From Bradyrhizobium sp. AZCC 2176 (GTDB taxonomy: Bacteria; Pseudomonadota; Alphaproteobacteria; Rhizobiales; Xanthobacteraceae): 64,000 nt of DNA. The position numbers and the translations under genes were made by a program. This document shows positions 50,655-59,390 of this stretch, piece by piece (position 1 is the first letter of the stretch; each line of letters starts with the position of its first letter). Under the pieces are notes generated by a model, which was given only the letters and a program-made list of their open reading frames with translations, had not been told where the DNA came from and did not search any database. The stretch is taken from positions 6,041,501 to 6,105,500 of the forward strand of contig NZ_JAZHRX010000001.1 of NCBI RefSeq assembly GCF_036924645.1, read 5' to 3'.

Positions 50655-51298
50655 GCCGCGTTCCCCGCTGTTGTTCTTGCGAAATGGATCCAGGGCCGTT
50701 CCGCCCGGTCGGCCGCCTGAAAGGCGCGGATTTCATCATCGCGCTGCAACGTCAGCGCGACTTCATCGAGACCTTCCAGCAGCCCGGCGCGACGGCGCGG
50801 ATCGATTGCAAACTCGTGCCGCTGTCCCGAAGGCGAGATGATCGTCTGCTGCTGCAGGTCGATGCTGATACGCCCGGCGCCCTGGGTCTGCTGCACCTCG
50901 CTAGCCAAGCCATCGACGATCGCCTTGTCGACGACGATCGGCAGGATGCCGTTCTGGAAGCAATTGGCAAAGAAGATGTCGCCAAAGCTCGAGCCGATGA
51001 CGGCGCGGATGCCCATTTCCTGCAACGACCACACCGCGCCTTCACGCGAGGAGCCGCAACCGAAATTCGGACCGGTAATGAGGATTTCCGCACTTCGATA
51101 GGGCTCGCGGTTCAGGGTGAATTCAGGGTTTTCCGAACCGTCGGGCAGATAGCGAAGTGCGCCGAACGCCCATTTGCCGAGCGTTCCGCGAATGGAGTTT
51201 CCGACCAGCCGCTCGATGCGGATGATGACGTCAGTATCGATGTTGCCGCGCATGATGGGGGCGGCAATCGCCGTCAGTGTGGTGAACGGTTTCGGCAT
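50651..51298 (-). CDS. leuD: 3-isopropylmalate dehydratase small-subunit-family protein
   Basis: The 215-residue protein has the swivel domain pattern of LeuD: NIDTDVIIRIERL near residue 19, PNFGCGSSREGAVWSLQEMGIRAVIGSSFGDIFFANCFQNGILPI near 70-115. With LeuC it forms the hydro-lyase that isomerises 2- and 3-isopropylmalate. It is coupled to leuC by a one-base gap. The usual IIPARFL loop after DTD is IIRIERLVG here, which is a change in the substrate-recognition region. Confidence 0.87.
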
Positions 51299-51299
51299 G

Positions 51300-52709
51300 T
51301 CAGCGCCCCATCGTTCGCACGTCGGCGATGGCGCCGGCGATGGCCGCCGCGGCCGCACTTGCCGGGCTTGCCAGATGGGTACGCGCCCGCGGGCCCTGGC
51401 GGCCGACAAAATTGCGGTTCGAGGTCGAAACCGAGCGCTGGCCGGGGGCTACGGTTTCACCGTTGGCGGCAAGGCACATCGAGCATCCAGGCTCGCGCCA
51501 TTCGAAGCCGGCATCGGTAAAGATCTTGTCCAGCCCTTCGGCGACGGCATCGCGCTTGACGGTCTCCGAACCCGGCACGACCCAGGCACGAACGTGAGAG
51601 GCGACCTTTCGGCCGCGCGCGACCTCGGCGGCGGCCCGCAAATCACTGAGCCGGCTGTTGGTGCATGATCCGATGAAAACCCAATCGACCGGCGTACCGG
51701 CGATCGGCGCGCCGGGTACCAGACCCATATAGTCAAGCGCCGTCTCGATCGCTGCGCGACGCGCGGGGTCAGTGACCGCGTCCGGATCGGGCACGCGGCC
51801 ATCGACGCCGATCACGTGTTCCGGACTGATGCCCCAGGTCACCTGCGGAATGATCTTCTCGACATCGATGACGACTTCGCGGTCGAACACCGCATCGGGA
51901 TCGCTTGGCAATTTCCGCCACGCCGCAACGGCCTGCTCCCACATGTCGCCCTGCGGCGCATAAGGACGCCCGCGCAGATATTCGAAAGTTTTCTCGTCCG
52001 GCGCGATCAAGCCCATTTTGGCGCCGAGTTCGATCGACAGATTGCAGATGGTAAGCCGGCCCTCGACCGGCAGATCGCGAATGGCGCTCCCGGCATACTC
52101 GACCGCATAACCTGTGCCGGCCGCAGCGCCGACATGCCCGATCAGGGCGAGGATCAGGTCCTTGGCCGTGACGCCGGGCGGCAGCCGGCCTTCGAACCGC
52201 ACCCGCATGGTTTTCGGCCGTCGCTGAATCAACGCTTGCGTCGCGAGCACATGGGTCAACTCGCTGGAGCCGATGCCGAACGCCAGCGCGCCCAGCCCGC
52301 CATGGGTGCAGGTATGGCTGTCGCCGCAGACGATCAGACAGCCGGGAAGACTGAGGCCAAGCTCAGGTCCGATCACATGGACGATGCCCTGCCCGGGTTC
52401 GTCGACATCGAACATCCGGATGCCGGTCGCCGACGTCTCGGCCCGCAGGCCCGCCAGAAGCTCCTGTCCGACCTTGCTGGTGCCGGCCCGTCCGCGCGCC
52501 GTCGAAATTGCATGATCCGGCGTTGCGAACGTCAGTTCCGGATTATGCACTGGCAGGTTACGATTCCTGAGATCGAGCAGGCCGCGCGAGCCGCCTAGAT
52601 CGTGCAGCAGATGACGGTCGACGTGAAGCAGATCGGTGTCATCGCTGACGCGAACGATGACGTGCTGGTCCCAGATCTTGGCCAGCAAGGTTCGGGCGGG
52701 CGTTTGCAC
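51300..52709 (-). CDS. leuC: 3-isopropylmalate dehydratase large-subunit-family protein
   Basis: The 469-residue protein matches LeuC length when started at the GTG at 52709, which has GGGAGG eight bases upstream; the frame also runs to an ATG at 52784 without support. Aconitase-type motifs: CGDSHTCTHGGLGALAFGIGSSE near residue 128, and Fe-S ligands in FIGSCTNSRLSDL near 346 and GCSMCLAANGE near 407-410. It is first in the run leuC-leuD-leuB-binding protein-ATPase-permease. It may be a paralogue dedicated to an imported compound rather than leucine synthesis, as argued in the findings. Confidence 0.88.
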   Translation of the reverse strand: MQTPARTLLAKIWDQHVIVRVSDDTDLLHVDRHLLHDLGGSRGLLDLRNRNLPVHNPELTFATPDHAISTARGRAGTSKVGQELLAGLRAETSATGIRMFDVDEPGQGIVHVIGPELGLSLPGCLIVCGDSHTCTHGGLGALAFGIGSSELTHVLATQALIQRRPKTMRVRFEGRLPPGVTAKDLILALIGHVGAAAGTGYAVEYAGSAIRDLPVEGRLTICNLSIELGAKMGLIAPDEKTFEYLRGRPYAPQGDMWEQAVAAWRKLPSDPDAVFDREVVIDVEKIIPQVTWGISPEHVIGVDGRVPDPDAVTDPARRAAIETALDYMGLVPGAPIAGTPVDWVFIGSCTNSRLSDLRAAAEVARGRKVASHVRAWVVPGSETVKRDAVAEGLDKIFTDAGFEWREPGCSMCLAANGETVAPGQRSVSTSNRNFVGRQGPRARTHLASPASAAAAAIAGAIADVRTMGR

Positions 52710-52737
52710 TGCCGTATCCTCCCGTTTTTCTTCTTCT

Positions 52738-52784
52738 ATGGCAGCTTGATGCACCGCCACCGGCCGTTTTGCCCGGCCTGCCAT
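52738..52784 (-). promoter_or_regulatory. Structured 5' untranslated region before leuC
   Basis: On the minus strand ATGGCAG (52784-52778) can pair with CTGCCAT (52744-52738), enclosing an inner GGCCG/CGGCC hairpin. The base of the structure ends 15 bases before the leuC Shine-Dalgarno sequence. No T-run follows, so it is not a simple terminator. Function unknown. Confidence 0.35.
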
Positions 52785-52917
52785 TCAGGTCTCTGCCCGA
52801 ACACGCTTCCGATTATCAAAACATATCGGAGCCCGTCGGCCAACGTCTCATTTGGTGGGCCAGCTCCCACACCGGCGCGGGACTCCGCCTGATCGAAGCG
52901 ACACCAAATCCATCCCA

Positions 52918-52996
52918 TCCATCCGCTGCAGGCACAGATGGGCCGTTTTAGAAAGCCTTCGATCGGCCCGAGTTCATCCATCACTTTGCAGGGGCA
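52918..52996 (-). pseudogene. Remnant of an FAD monooxygenase paralogue
   Basis: The minus strand encodes VMDELGPIEGFLKRPICACSG, which aligns base by base with VMDELGLIDGFLKLPHQRLQK of the intact monooxygenase at 45491-46696 (about three quarters of some 65 bases identical in the same register). Homology stops at a palindromic repeat on one side and fades towards leuC on the other. No start or catalytic region remains. Confidence 0.75.
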
Positions 52997-53001
52997 AGGG
53001 C

Positions 53002-53108
53002 GCAGGGAATGCCGGAGTGCTCCGGCTGTACCTGTATGCTCGTGTGCGTTCTCTTTGCACCATTTGCACACGAGACCGCGGGTGCAGCAAGCACCCGGCA
53101 TTCCCTGC
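53002..53108. repeat. Palindromic repeat (GCAGGGAATGCCGG family)
   Basis: Perfect 14-bp outer arms GCAGGGAATGCCGG (53002-53015) and CCGGCATTCCCTGC (53095-53108), and perfect 9-bp inner arms CTCGTGTGC (53039-53047) and GCACACGAG (53066-53074). A third repeat family, first of three consecutive repeats. Confidence 0.85.
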
Positions 53109-53180
53109 TCCCTCTATTGGGAGATAAGTCATGCAAACCTCGGGCGCTTGCGTCGCGAGAACGCGAACGCATATTCGGTC

Positions 53181-53306
53181 GTCATTCCGGGGCGCGCGTA
53201 GCGCGAACCCGGAATCCATCAGGCGGCATCGAAAGTGGCACAATGGATTCCGGGCCTGCGCCTAGCGGCGCATCCTCAGGTGCGCAATTGCGCACCGGGG
53301 AATGAC
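53181..53306. repeat. Palindromic repeat (GTCATTCCGG family)
   Basis: Outer arms GTCATTCCGGGG and CGGGGAATGAC, inner arms CCCGGAATCCAT and ATGGATTCCGGG, plus the 18-bp palindrome GGTGCGCAATTGCGCACC at 53279-53296 that also occurs at 30085-30102. Confidence 0.85.
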
Positions 53307-53336
53307 GAAAGTAGAGAGCGAGCCATGACGTACGCC

Positions 53337-53450
53337 GTCATTGCGGGGAACGAATCACGACTTGTCCGCCGTGGCTCGAAGAGCGAACGCGGAAGCAATC
53401 CATCTCTCCACTTGCGGCGCGATGGATTGCTTCGCTTCGCTCGCGATGAC
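53337..53450. repeat. Palindromic repeat (GAAGCAATCCATC family)
   Basis: Perfect 13-bp inner arms GAAGCAATCCATC (53392-53404) and GATGGATTGCTTC (53421-53433), with outer GTCATTGCGGGG and CGCGATGAC ends. A fourth family, last of the three-repeat cluster. Confidence 0.85.
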
Positions 53451-53473
53451 GCGGATAGATCGCCGCGTAGATG

Positions 53474-54976
53474 CTACCGCCGAAAACTCTTGATCTCCGA
53501 AACGCTGCCGTCGCGGTAGGTCAATTCCACCGAGACCGACTTGGTCGCGGGCGCGAGCTTCAAGTACGGCGTCGCGTCATGCGGAATGACGCTGGGATCC
53601 CGGGGATCGCACGGCGGCATTTTCAGCACCTTGTCGGGCACCGTGCTGTCGATGCCGACGCGCACTTCGCGGATCGCGCAGCGATACGACATCAGATGCG
53701 TGTAATAGACCAGCAGGCCGTTGAATTCGCGGAACGACAGCCAGCTCGTCGCGGTCATGTCGAGGATCTTGCGCTGGTCGCGGATCAGTGCGGCCTCGGG
53801 GTCGAAGCGGATCGGGAATGGCCCCTGCAACTCGCCATTGGTGTCGACATAGCGCACCTGGATGACGGCCGCCGGCGCATCGGCCGGCAGTTCGACCGAC
53901 GGGTTGGGCATCCGCTTGCGGGTTCGCGGATCGAGCGTATCCATGAAGCCGGTTTCGCGGAAATTGCCGCTGTCCCCCAGCCGCCAGGAAATGCCGAGCG
54001 TCGGGTCGGCGATCGAGAACACCACGGTCCAGCCGCCATTGTGGCGCGAGAACATCGCGATCGGCGCATTGACGGAATCGTTCTGCGGCTTGAGTTGCTG
54101 CACCGGCGGCAACGCTGCCAGCTTCTGCAACGACTCGGCAGGCTTCGCCGCCGCTTCCGGCTGCGCCGTGCTCGCTATGCCATTCAGAAATACGTCGTCG
54201 ACCATCTGGTCGAAATAGACCGGGATCTGCTTGTGACGCACGGTCTCCGCCAGTTCGCTGACCAGCCGCCGCGTGCGCTGTGCGACCTGAACGAGATTCG
54301 CGCCGGGCTGCGTCAGCTCCTTGGCGAAGGTGCGTGTGAACACCGAATTGGGATTGGCGTCGTCGTTGGAGAGCCGGTCGAGCGCCGTCTGCCGCGGCCC
54401 GGCCGAGAAGATCGAGAACACGCCTTCCGGCAATTGCGTCATCGGCGCAAGGCCGCCGCCGCCGGCAACCGCCCGCGTGCCGGCACGCTCGAACGGATTG
54501 TTGCGGCAGGCGTCGAACACCAGAATGGCGGTGCGCACCTTGCGGTTCTGCATCCGCTCGATGATGCGGTCGGCCAAAATCGAGGCGTCGCGCACCAGCT
54601 CTTCCTGGCCTTCGGTCGCCGCCGGCACGTCGGTCGGCAGCAGGAAATTCTGGCCGGCGATTTCAAAGCCATGACCGGCATAGAAGAAGAACGCGGTGTC
54701 GCCGGCGTCGACCGCCTTGTCGAACGCCAGCAGCGTCTGGCTGAACGCCTGCCGGTTCTGATTTTCCGCCACCATCACCGTGAAGCCGAGTTGCTTCAGC
54801 GTGTCGCCCATGGTGCGGGCATCGTTGACCGCCTTCTGCAGCTTGGGCACGTTCCGGTAGTCGTTGTTGCCGACCACCAGCGCGATGCGCTTTTCGGCAT
54901 AAGCGGGGGCGGCAAGAGCCGCCATGCAAGCTGCAAGGCCCGTCACCGCGAGCAATCTGGAAAGCCACCCCTTCAT
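53474..54976 (-). CDS. Exported caspase-family (C14) protein
   Basis: The 500-residue protein has a signal peptide (LLAVTGLAACMAALAAPAYA) and a p20-like caspase domain at residues 28-260: RIALVVGNNDYRNVPKL, catalytic His in FFYAGHGFEI near 100, and catalytic Cys in LVFDACRNNPF near 156. The C-terminal half has no domain I can name but is all-beta in appearance. Bacterial exported caspase homologues are common in Bradyrhizobium; substrates are mostly unknown. It is divergent from the DEAD-box helicase over 384 bases. Confidence 0.85.
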   Translation of the reverse strand: MKGWLSRLLAVTGLAACMAALAAPAYAEKRIALVVGNNDYRNVPKLQKAVNDARTMGDTLKQLGFTVMVAENQNRQAFSQTLLAFDKAVDAGDTAFFFYAGHGFEIAGQNFLLPTDVPAATEGQEELVRDASILADRIIERMQNRKVRTAILVFDACRNNPFERAGTRAVAGGGGLAPMTQLPEGVFSIFSAGPRQTALDRLSNDDANPNSVFTRTFAKELTQPGANLVQVAQRTRRLVSELAETVRHKQIPVYFDQMVDDVFLNGIASTAQPEAAAKPAESLQKLAALPPVQQLKPQNDSVNAPIAMFSRHNGGWTVVFSIADPTLGISWRLGDSGNFRETGFMDTLDPRTRKRMPNPSVELPADAPAAVIQVRYVDTNGELQGPFPIRFDPEAALIRDQRKILDMTATSWLSFREFNGLLVYYTHLMSYRCAIREVRVGIDSTVPDKVLKMPPCDPRDPSVIPHDATPYLKLAPATKSVSVELTYRDGSVSEIKSFRR

Positions 54977-55174
54977 CGAAATCCCCCAGCGCGCGAATGG
55001 TCCTGGTTTAGGCCCTGCAAAGCCGCTTCATGCCATAGTCGGCATCCCGATGCCCACGGTTCAACGGCCACGGTTGATAGGAATACAGCGGCGCGATTTG
55101 ACGGCCAAATGACGGTTTCGGCCGTTATTTGTGCGAAAACGTTAAGCTTTTTCGGCCAAATTGCTGTTCCCAGA

Positions 55175-55202
55175 TTGACTTTGGCCATTTCGACCCTATG
55201 TT
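55175..55202 (+). promoter_or_regulatory. Candidate promoter of the DEAD-box helicase
   Basis: TTGACT (55175-55180), 16-base spacer, TATGTT (55197-55202). Transcription would start near 55209 and leave a 5' UTR of about 150 bases, long enough for cold-dependent control as seen for other RNA helicase genes. The rest of the 384-base gap shows nothing else I recognise. Confidence 0.4.
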
Positions 55203-55360
55203 CGCGCTCAACGCGGCCTTGGATCGAAACGCGATTCCTTAGGTTAGCCGCTCGTCTGCGTAAGTCAGAGCCCCCAGCTTTTCAAAGCGCGCCGTTTCGG
55301 GGCGAAACGCGACAGCCTTTTTACCCTCGATTCCGAACGGCGGTGTCGACTAGAGGCTCA

Positions 55361-56872
55361 ATGTCTTTTTCCCATCTCGGCCTTTCCGATAAGGTCCTCG
55401 CCGCAGTTGCGGCCACCGGCTACACCACCCCTACCCCCATCCAGGAACAGGCAATTCCGCACGTTCTGGCCCGCCGCGACGTCCTCGGCATCGCCCAGAC
55501 CGGCACCGGCAAGACCGCTGCTTTCGTCCTGCCCATGCTCACACTTCTGGAAAAGGGCCGCGCCCGGGCACGGATGCCCCGCACCCTGATCCTCGAACCG
55601 ACCCGCGAACTCGCGGCCCAGGTGAAAGAGAATTTCGACAAATACGGCGCCGGCCAGAAACTCAACGTCGCGCTCCTGATCGGCGGCGTCTCGTTCGGCG
55701 ACCAGGACAGCAAACTGACCCGCGGCGTCGACGTCCTGATTGCAACCCCCGGCCGCCTGCTCGACCACACCGAACGCGGCGGTCTCCTGCTGACCGGCGT
55801 CGAACTGCTCGTCATCGACGAAGCCGACCGCATGCTGGACATGGGCTTCATTCCCGACATCGAACGCATCTGCAAGCTGGTGCCGTTCACGCGGCAAACG
55901 CTGTTCTTCACCGCAACGATGCCGCCGGAAATCAGCCGCATCACCGAAGCCTTCCTGCACAATCCCGCGCGGATCGAAGTCTCGAAGCCGGCGACCACAG
56001 CGGTGGGCGTGTCGCAATTTCAGGTCCCCGCCGGACGCGAGGTACACGAGAAGCGCGAGATCCTGCGCCGCCTGCTGCGCGACGCCAAGGATCTTCAGAA
56101 CGCGATCATCTTCTGCAATCGCAAGCGCGAAGTCGCCGTCGTTTACAAATCGCTGCAGAAACACGGCTTCAGTGTCGGCGCCCTGCATGGCGACATGGAC
56201 CAGTCGGCGCGCACTGCGGCGCTTGATCAGTTCCGCAAGGGCGAGATCCCGTTGTTGGTCGCCTCCGATGTCGCGGCCCGCGGCCTCGACATTCCCGCCG
56301 TCAGCCACGTCTTCAATTTCGATGTGCCGCATCATGCCGACGACTACGTGCATCGCATCGGCCGTACCGGACGCGCTGGACGCGCCGGCACCGCGATCTC
56401 GATCGTCAGCCCGCTCGACAACAAATCGATTGCTGCGATCGAACGGCTGATCGGGCAAGCCATTCCCACCGCCGAGGGCGATTACACCGTGCACTCGGAT
56501 GCGTCCGAGGCGAGCGATCAGCCGCGCGAGCATCGCTCACGCGAGGGATCGCGGGAAGGTTCACGCGGCGGCCGCAAGCCACGGCGCGAACGCGAACCGC
56601 GCGCCGAACGCGAGCCGCGGCAGGCCAGGGGCACGGACAAGCGCAGCGACATGGGCAGCGATCGCGAACCGCGGCATGCCAAGGGCGCAGGCCGCAGTGC
56701 CGCTCCGCAGCCGGCGGCTGACTTCGCGCCGCCTGCCCCTGCACAGCCGTCACGCGTGCCCTCGATCGGCCGGCCCGAACCGCGCCGCGCCCACCGCGAG
56801 GTCGAATCCGAGCCCGCCGATCACTCGCACCTTCCCGCATTCCTGTTGCGGCCGGTTCGCGCCCGCGTCTGA
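55361..56872 (+). CDS. rhlE: DEAD-box ATP-dependent RNA helicase, RhlE type
   Basis: The 503-residue protein starts MSFSHLGLSDKVLAAVAATGY and has all helicase motifs: Q motif PTPIQEQAIP, AQTGTGKTAAF (I), PTRELAAQV (Ia), TPGRLLDH (Ib), VIDEADRMLD (II), FTATMP (III), then IIFCNRK, VASDVAARGLD (V) and HRIGRTGRAG (VI). The last 120 residues are low complexity, rich in Arg, Glu and Pro with repeated REPRxER units, likely an RNA-binding tail. It unwinds structured RNA. The open frame reaches back to 53471, but that stretch is antisense to the caspase gene. Confidence 0.92.
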   Translation: MSFSHLGLSDKVLAAVAATGYTTPTPIQEQAIPHVLARRDVLGIAQTGTGKTAAFVLPMLTLLEKGRARARMPRTLILEPTRELAAQVKENFDKYGAGQKLNVALLIGGVSFGDQDSKLTRGVDVLIATPGRLLDHTERGGLLLTGVELLVIDEADRMLDMGFIPDIERICKLVPFTRQTLFFTATMPPEISRITEAFLHNPARIEVSKPATTAVGVSQFQVPAGREVHEKREILRRLLRDAKDLQNAIIFCNRKREVAVVYKSLQKHGFSVGALHGDMDQSARTAALDQFRKGEIPLLVASDVAARGLDIPAVSHVFNFDVPHHADDYVHRIGRTGRAGRAGTAISIVSPLDNKSIAAIERLIGQAIPTAEGDYTVHSDASEASDQPREHRSREGSREGSRGGRKPRREREPRAEREPRQARGTDKRSDMGSDREPRHAKGAGRSAAPQPAADFAPPAPAQPSRVPSIGRPEPRRAHREVESEPADHSHLPAFLLRPVRARV

Positions 56873-57011
56873 AACGGCGTCGATATCGACGTCGATCCTT
56901 GCGGCCGGAAGCGTTTACCGGCCGTTCATCCTCCTCCATTAACTTGCCGCCGATAATTTAATCATTGCGGCACGGCAACGAGCGGCGCTGCTCGATATTG
57001 GGGACGGATCA

Positions 57012-58079
57012 GTGGTCAAGCTGCTGGACGAACACGAACGCACGATGGCGTTCGCCGAAGTGGCGTTGGGCCAGATCAAATCCCTCCGGCAGACCGCAGT
57101 CCCGCGCAATTACGAAATCTGGTACGTCTACGCGACCGGATACAACGCCCCCCTCAACAAGATCATCAACGAGACGCTGGCGCGCAACGGCAGGTTGAGC
57201 GAGTCGGATCTTGAACAGATCTACGAAACCTATCTCTCCCACATCAAGACCTCCGACCGCATCGACAAGGTCGGCGCGCGCGTGATCGGCGAAATCGACG
57301 ACGTGATGGCCCTGATCACGGACGCGCTTGGCATGTCGCAGAGCTACGACGCCAAGCTGAATGGAGCGAACGAGAAGCTCAGGAACGCGAAGAACCGCGA
57401 TCAGATCAAGGCGGTCGTCGACGGCCTGGTGAGATCGACCCGCGAGATGCAAGAGACCAACAAGGCGCTGGAAAACCGGCTGTCGCTGTCGAAAACCGAG
57501 ATCAGCAATCTGCAACACAGCCTCGAGGCGATCCGCGCCGAGAGCCTGACCGACCCGCTGACCGGATTGGGCAACCGCAAATATTTCGACCGCTCGATCG
57601 AGATGGCGGTACGGGCTGCGCTGGCAAGCGGCGAGCCGCTGTCGCTCATGATGTTCGACATCGACCATTTCAAATCGTTCAACGATTCCTACGGCCACCT
57701 CACCGGCGATCAGGTGCTGCGGCTGGTTGCGATGTCGCTGAAGCAGACCATCAAGGGCCAGGACATCACCGCCCGTTACGGCGGCGAGGAATTTGCGGTG
57801 GTGCTGCCCAACACGGCGCTGCGCCAGGCCCTAACGGTCGCCGACCATATCCGCCGCGCCGTGATGGCGAAGGAGTTGAAGAAGAAATCGACCGGCGAAA
57901 TTCTCGGCCGCGTCACCATCTCCGTCGGCGTCTCCATGCTGAAACCGGACGACGACACGGATTCGCTGATCGAGCGCGCCGACGCGTGCCTCTACGCTGC
58001 TAAGCGTAACGGCCGCAACCGCGTGATCTGCGAAGTCGATCCCGAATACGCCGCCGAGAGCCGCAGCCAGGTCGCGTAG
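57012..58079 (+). CDS. Diguanylate cyclase (GGDEF)
   Basis: The 355-residue protein has an N-terminal helical region (residues 1-175, coiled-coil near 120-180) without membrane segments and a C-terminal GGDEF domain with LTDPLTGLGNRKYFD, MMFDIDHFKSFNDSYGH and the active GGEEF near residue 258. It makes cyclic di-GMP from GTP. The inhibitory I-site RxxD, expected just before GGEEF, reads KGQD, so product inhibition may be weak. The start is GTG with GGGGACGG upstream. This N-terminal region is typical of a Rhizobiales group of cytoplasmic cyclases. Confidence 0.88.
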   Translation: MVKLLDEHERTMAFAEVALGQIKSLRQTAVPRNYEIWYVYATGYNAPLNKIINETLARNGRLSESDLEQIYETYLSHIKTSDRIDKVGARVIGEIDDVMALITDALGMSQSYDAKLNGANEKLRNAKNRDQIKAVVDGLVRSTREMQETNKALENRLSLSKTEISNLQHSLEAIRAESLTDPLTGLGNRKYFDRSIEMAVRAALASGEPLSLMMFDIDHFKSFNDSYGHLTGDQVLRLVAMSLKQTIKGQDITARYGGEEFAVVLPNTALRQALTVADHIRRAVMAKELKKKSTGEILGRVTISVGVSMLKPDDDTDSLIERADACLYAAKRNGRNRVICEVDPEYAAESRSQVA

Positions 58080-58085
58080 CGCCAA

Positions 58086-58523
58086 TTACCGGCGCGTCGC
58101 CTTCCTCGCCTTCGCTGCCCGCCGCTTCGCCGGCGGCTTGCGGCCAACAGCTGGCTCGGCCGCAACCTTCGGCTGGGCCGCCTTGCGCGCCTTCGGCCGC
58201 TTGCGCAGCGCCGCGCGTTGCGCTGCGGCCAGCGCCGCCCGCTCCCACTCAGCCAGTTCCTCGGAGTCGTCGAACAGGCGTGCCGGCAACTGCCAGTACG
58301 AGTTCACCGTGACCGTCTTGACCCGGGTCTGATACTGAAACGGCTGCGACCCCTCCGCTTCGAATTGCGGAATCGTCTGGTCGTCAGCACGGAAATAGAG
58401 GCCGGCCCGCAGCGCGAGCGCGAAGTTGGTGCCGTCGGCGGAAATGCCGTAGCCGGAGAACATCTTGCGGATGGTGACGGGGCCGAAATCAGCAAACAGG
58501 TCGATCAGGAAATCGCGATCCAT
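58086..58523 (-). CDS. TfoX N-terminal-domain protein
   Basis: The 145-residue protein begins with the TfoX N-domain (FADFGPVTIRKMFSGYGISADGTNFALAL, residues 10-90) and ends in a tail of about 50 residues very rich in Lys, Arg and Ala, resembling histone H1-like DNA-binding tails. E. coli TfoX/Sxy acts in competence regulation, but the isolated N-domain proteins of rhizobia are uncharacterised. It is convergent with the cyclase gene. Confidence 0.8.
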   Translation of the reverse strand: MDRDFLIDLFADFGPVTIRKMFSGYGISADGTNFALALRAGLYFRADDQTIPQFEAEGSQPFQYQTRVKTVTVNSYWQLPARLFDDSEELAEWERAALAAAQRAALRKRPKARKAAQPKVAAEPAVGRKPPAKRRAAKARKATRR

Positions 58524-58549
58524 CGCTCACCGCCCCGGCGATGCGGTCG

Positions 58550-58951
58550 TTAAACCTTCGCCGGCGTCAGTTGCACCGACTCGCCGCAGCCGCAGGCGGA
58601 GACCTGGTTCGGATTGTTGAAGATGAACTGGGCCTGCAGCTTGTCGGCCTTGTAGTCCATCTCGGTGCCGAGCAGGAACAACACCGCCTTGGGATCGACC
58701 AGGATCTTCACGCCCCGGTCCTCGACCACTTCGTCGGTCGGGCGGATCTCATGGGCATATTCCACCGTGTAGGACTGGCCGGCGCAGCCGCCGTTCTTGA
58801 TCCCGACGCGAAGTCCAACGATCTCGGAATCGGCGCGCTTGGTCAGTTCCGTAATCCGCTGCGCCGCCGCTTCGGTCAGTTTCATGACCTGCGGGCGGGG
58901 CCGCGGCTTCGGCTTGGCCGTCGTGGGTGAAGCGGGTGTCATGCTAGCCAT
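58550..58951 (-). CDS. A-type Fe-S carrier (SufA/IscA/ErpA family)
   Basis: The 133-residue protein has the A-type core VMKLTEAAAQRITELTKR, the first cluster Cys in NGGCAGQSY near residue 56 and the second pair in SACGCGESV near 121. It accepts Fe-S clusters from SufBCD and passes them to apo-enzymes. A Pro/Lys-rich extension of about 20 residues precedes the core. It is the last gene of the suf operon here, 67 bases after sufT. Confidence 0.88.
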   Translation of the reverse strand: MASMTPASPTTAKPKPRPRPQVMKLTEAAAQRITELTKRADSEIVGLRVGIKNGGCAGQSYTVEYAHEIRPTDEVVEDRGVKILVDPKAVLFLLGTEMDYKADKLQAQFIFNNPNQVSACGCGESVQLTPAKV

Positions 58952-59018
58952 GTCGTCATTCCCAACGGCAAATCAATGCCTGTGATCTTCCAGTAAAGCG
59001 GTTAAATCCTCACGCAAC

Positions 59019-59390
59019 TCACCACATATTCAGCACGAGGCGAGCCTCGTCGGACATACGATCCGGCGTCCAGGCCGGATCCCACACCAGGTTGACGTTG
59101 ACGACGCCGACGCCTGGAACGCTGGCGATCGCGTTCTCGACCATGGTCGGCAGTTCGCCGGCCGCCGGACAGTTCGGCGTGGTCAGCGTCATCGTCACAT
59201 CGACGGCACGGTCATCCTTGAGATCGACCTTGTAGATCAGGCCGAGCTCGTAGATATCGGCCGGAATTTCCGGGTCGAACACCGTCTTCAGCGCGGCGAC
59301 GATTTCGGTCCCAAGCCGCTCGGTTTCCTCCGGCGGCAGCGCCGAGTTGGTTTCCATATTAGCTGACTTGACTTCGGCCGTGTCACTCAT
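59019..59390 (-). CDS. sufT: SufT, DUF59/MIP18-family Fe-S assembly factor
   Basis: The 123-residue protein has the DUF59 pattern LKTVFDPEIPADIYELGLIYKV near residue 35 and MTLTTPNCPAAGELP with the conserved Cys near 73. SufT acts in Fe-S protein maturation. It overlaps the sufS stop by four bases (ATGA). Confidence 0.9.
   Translation of the reverse strand: MSDTAEVKSANMETNSALPPEETERLGTEIVAALKTVFDPEIPADIYELGLIYKVDLKDDRAVDVTMTLTTPNCPAAGELPTMVENAIASVPGVGVVNVNLVWDPAWTPDRMSDEARLVLNMW

Noticed and set aside
53471-55360. A continuous open frame of about 630 codons running into the DEAD-box helicase frame
   Set aside because: It is antisense to the caspase gene; high GC leaves few stops in that frame. 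The helicase N-terminus (MSFSHLGLSDKV) with a ribosome-binding site at 55361 marks the real start.
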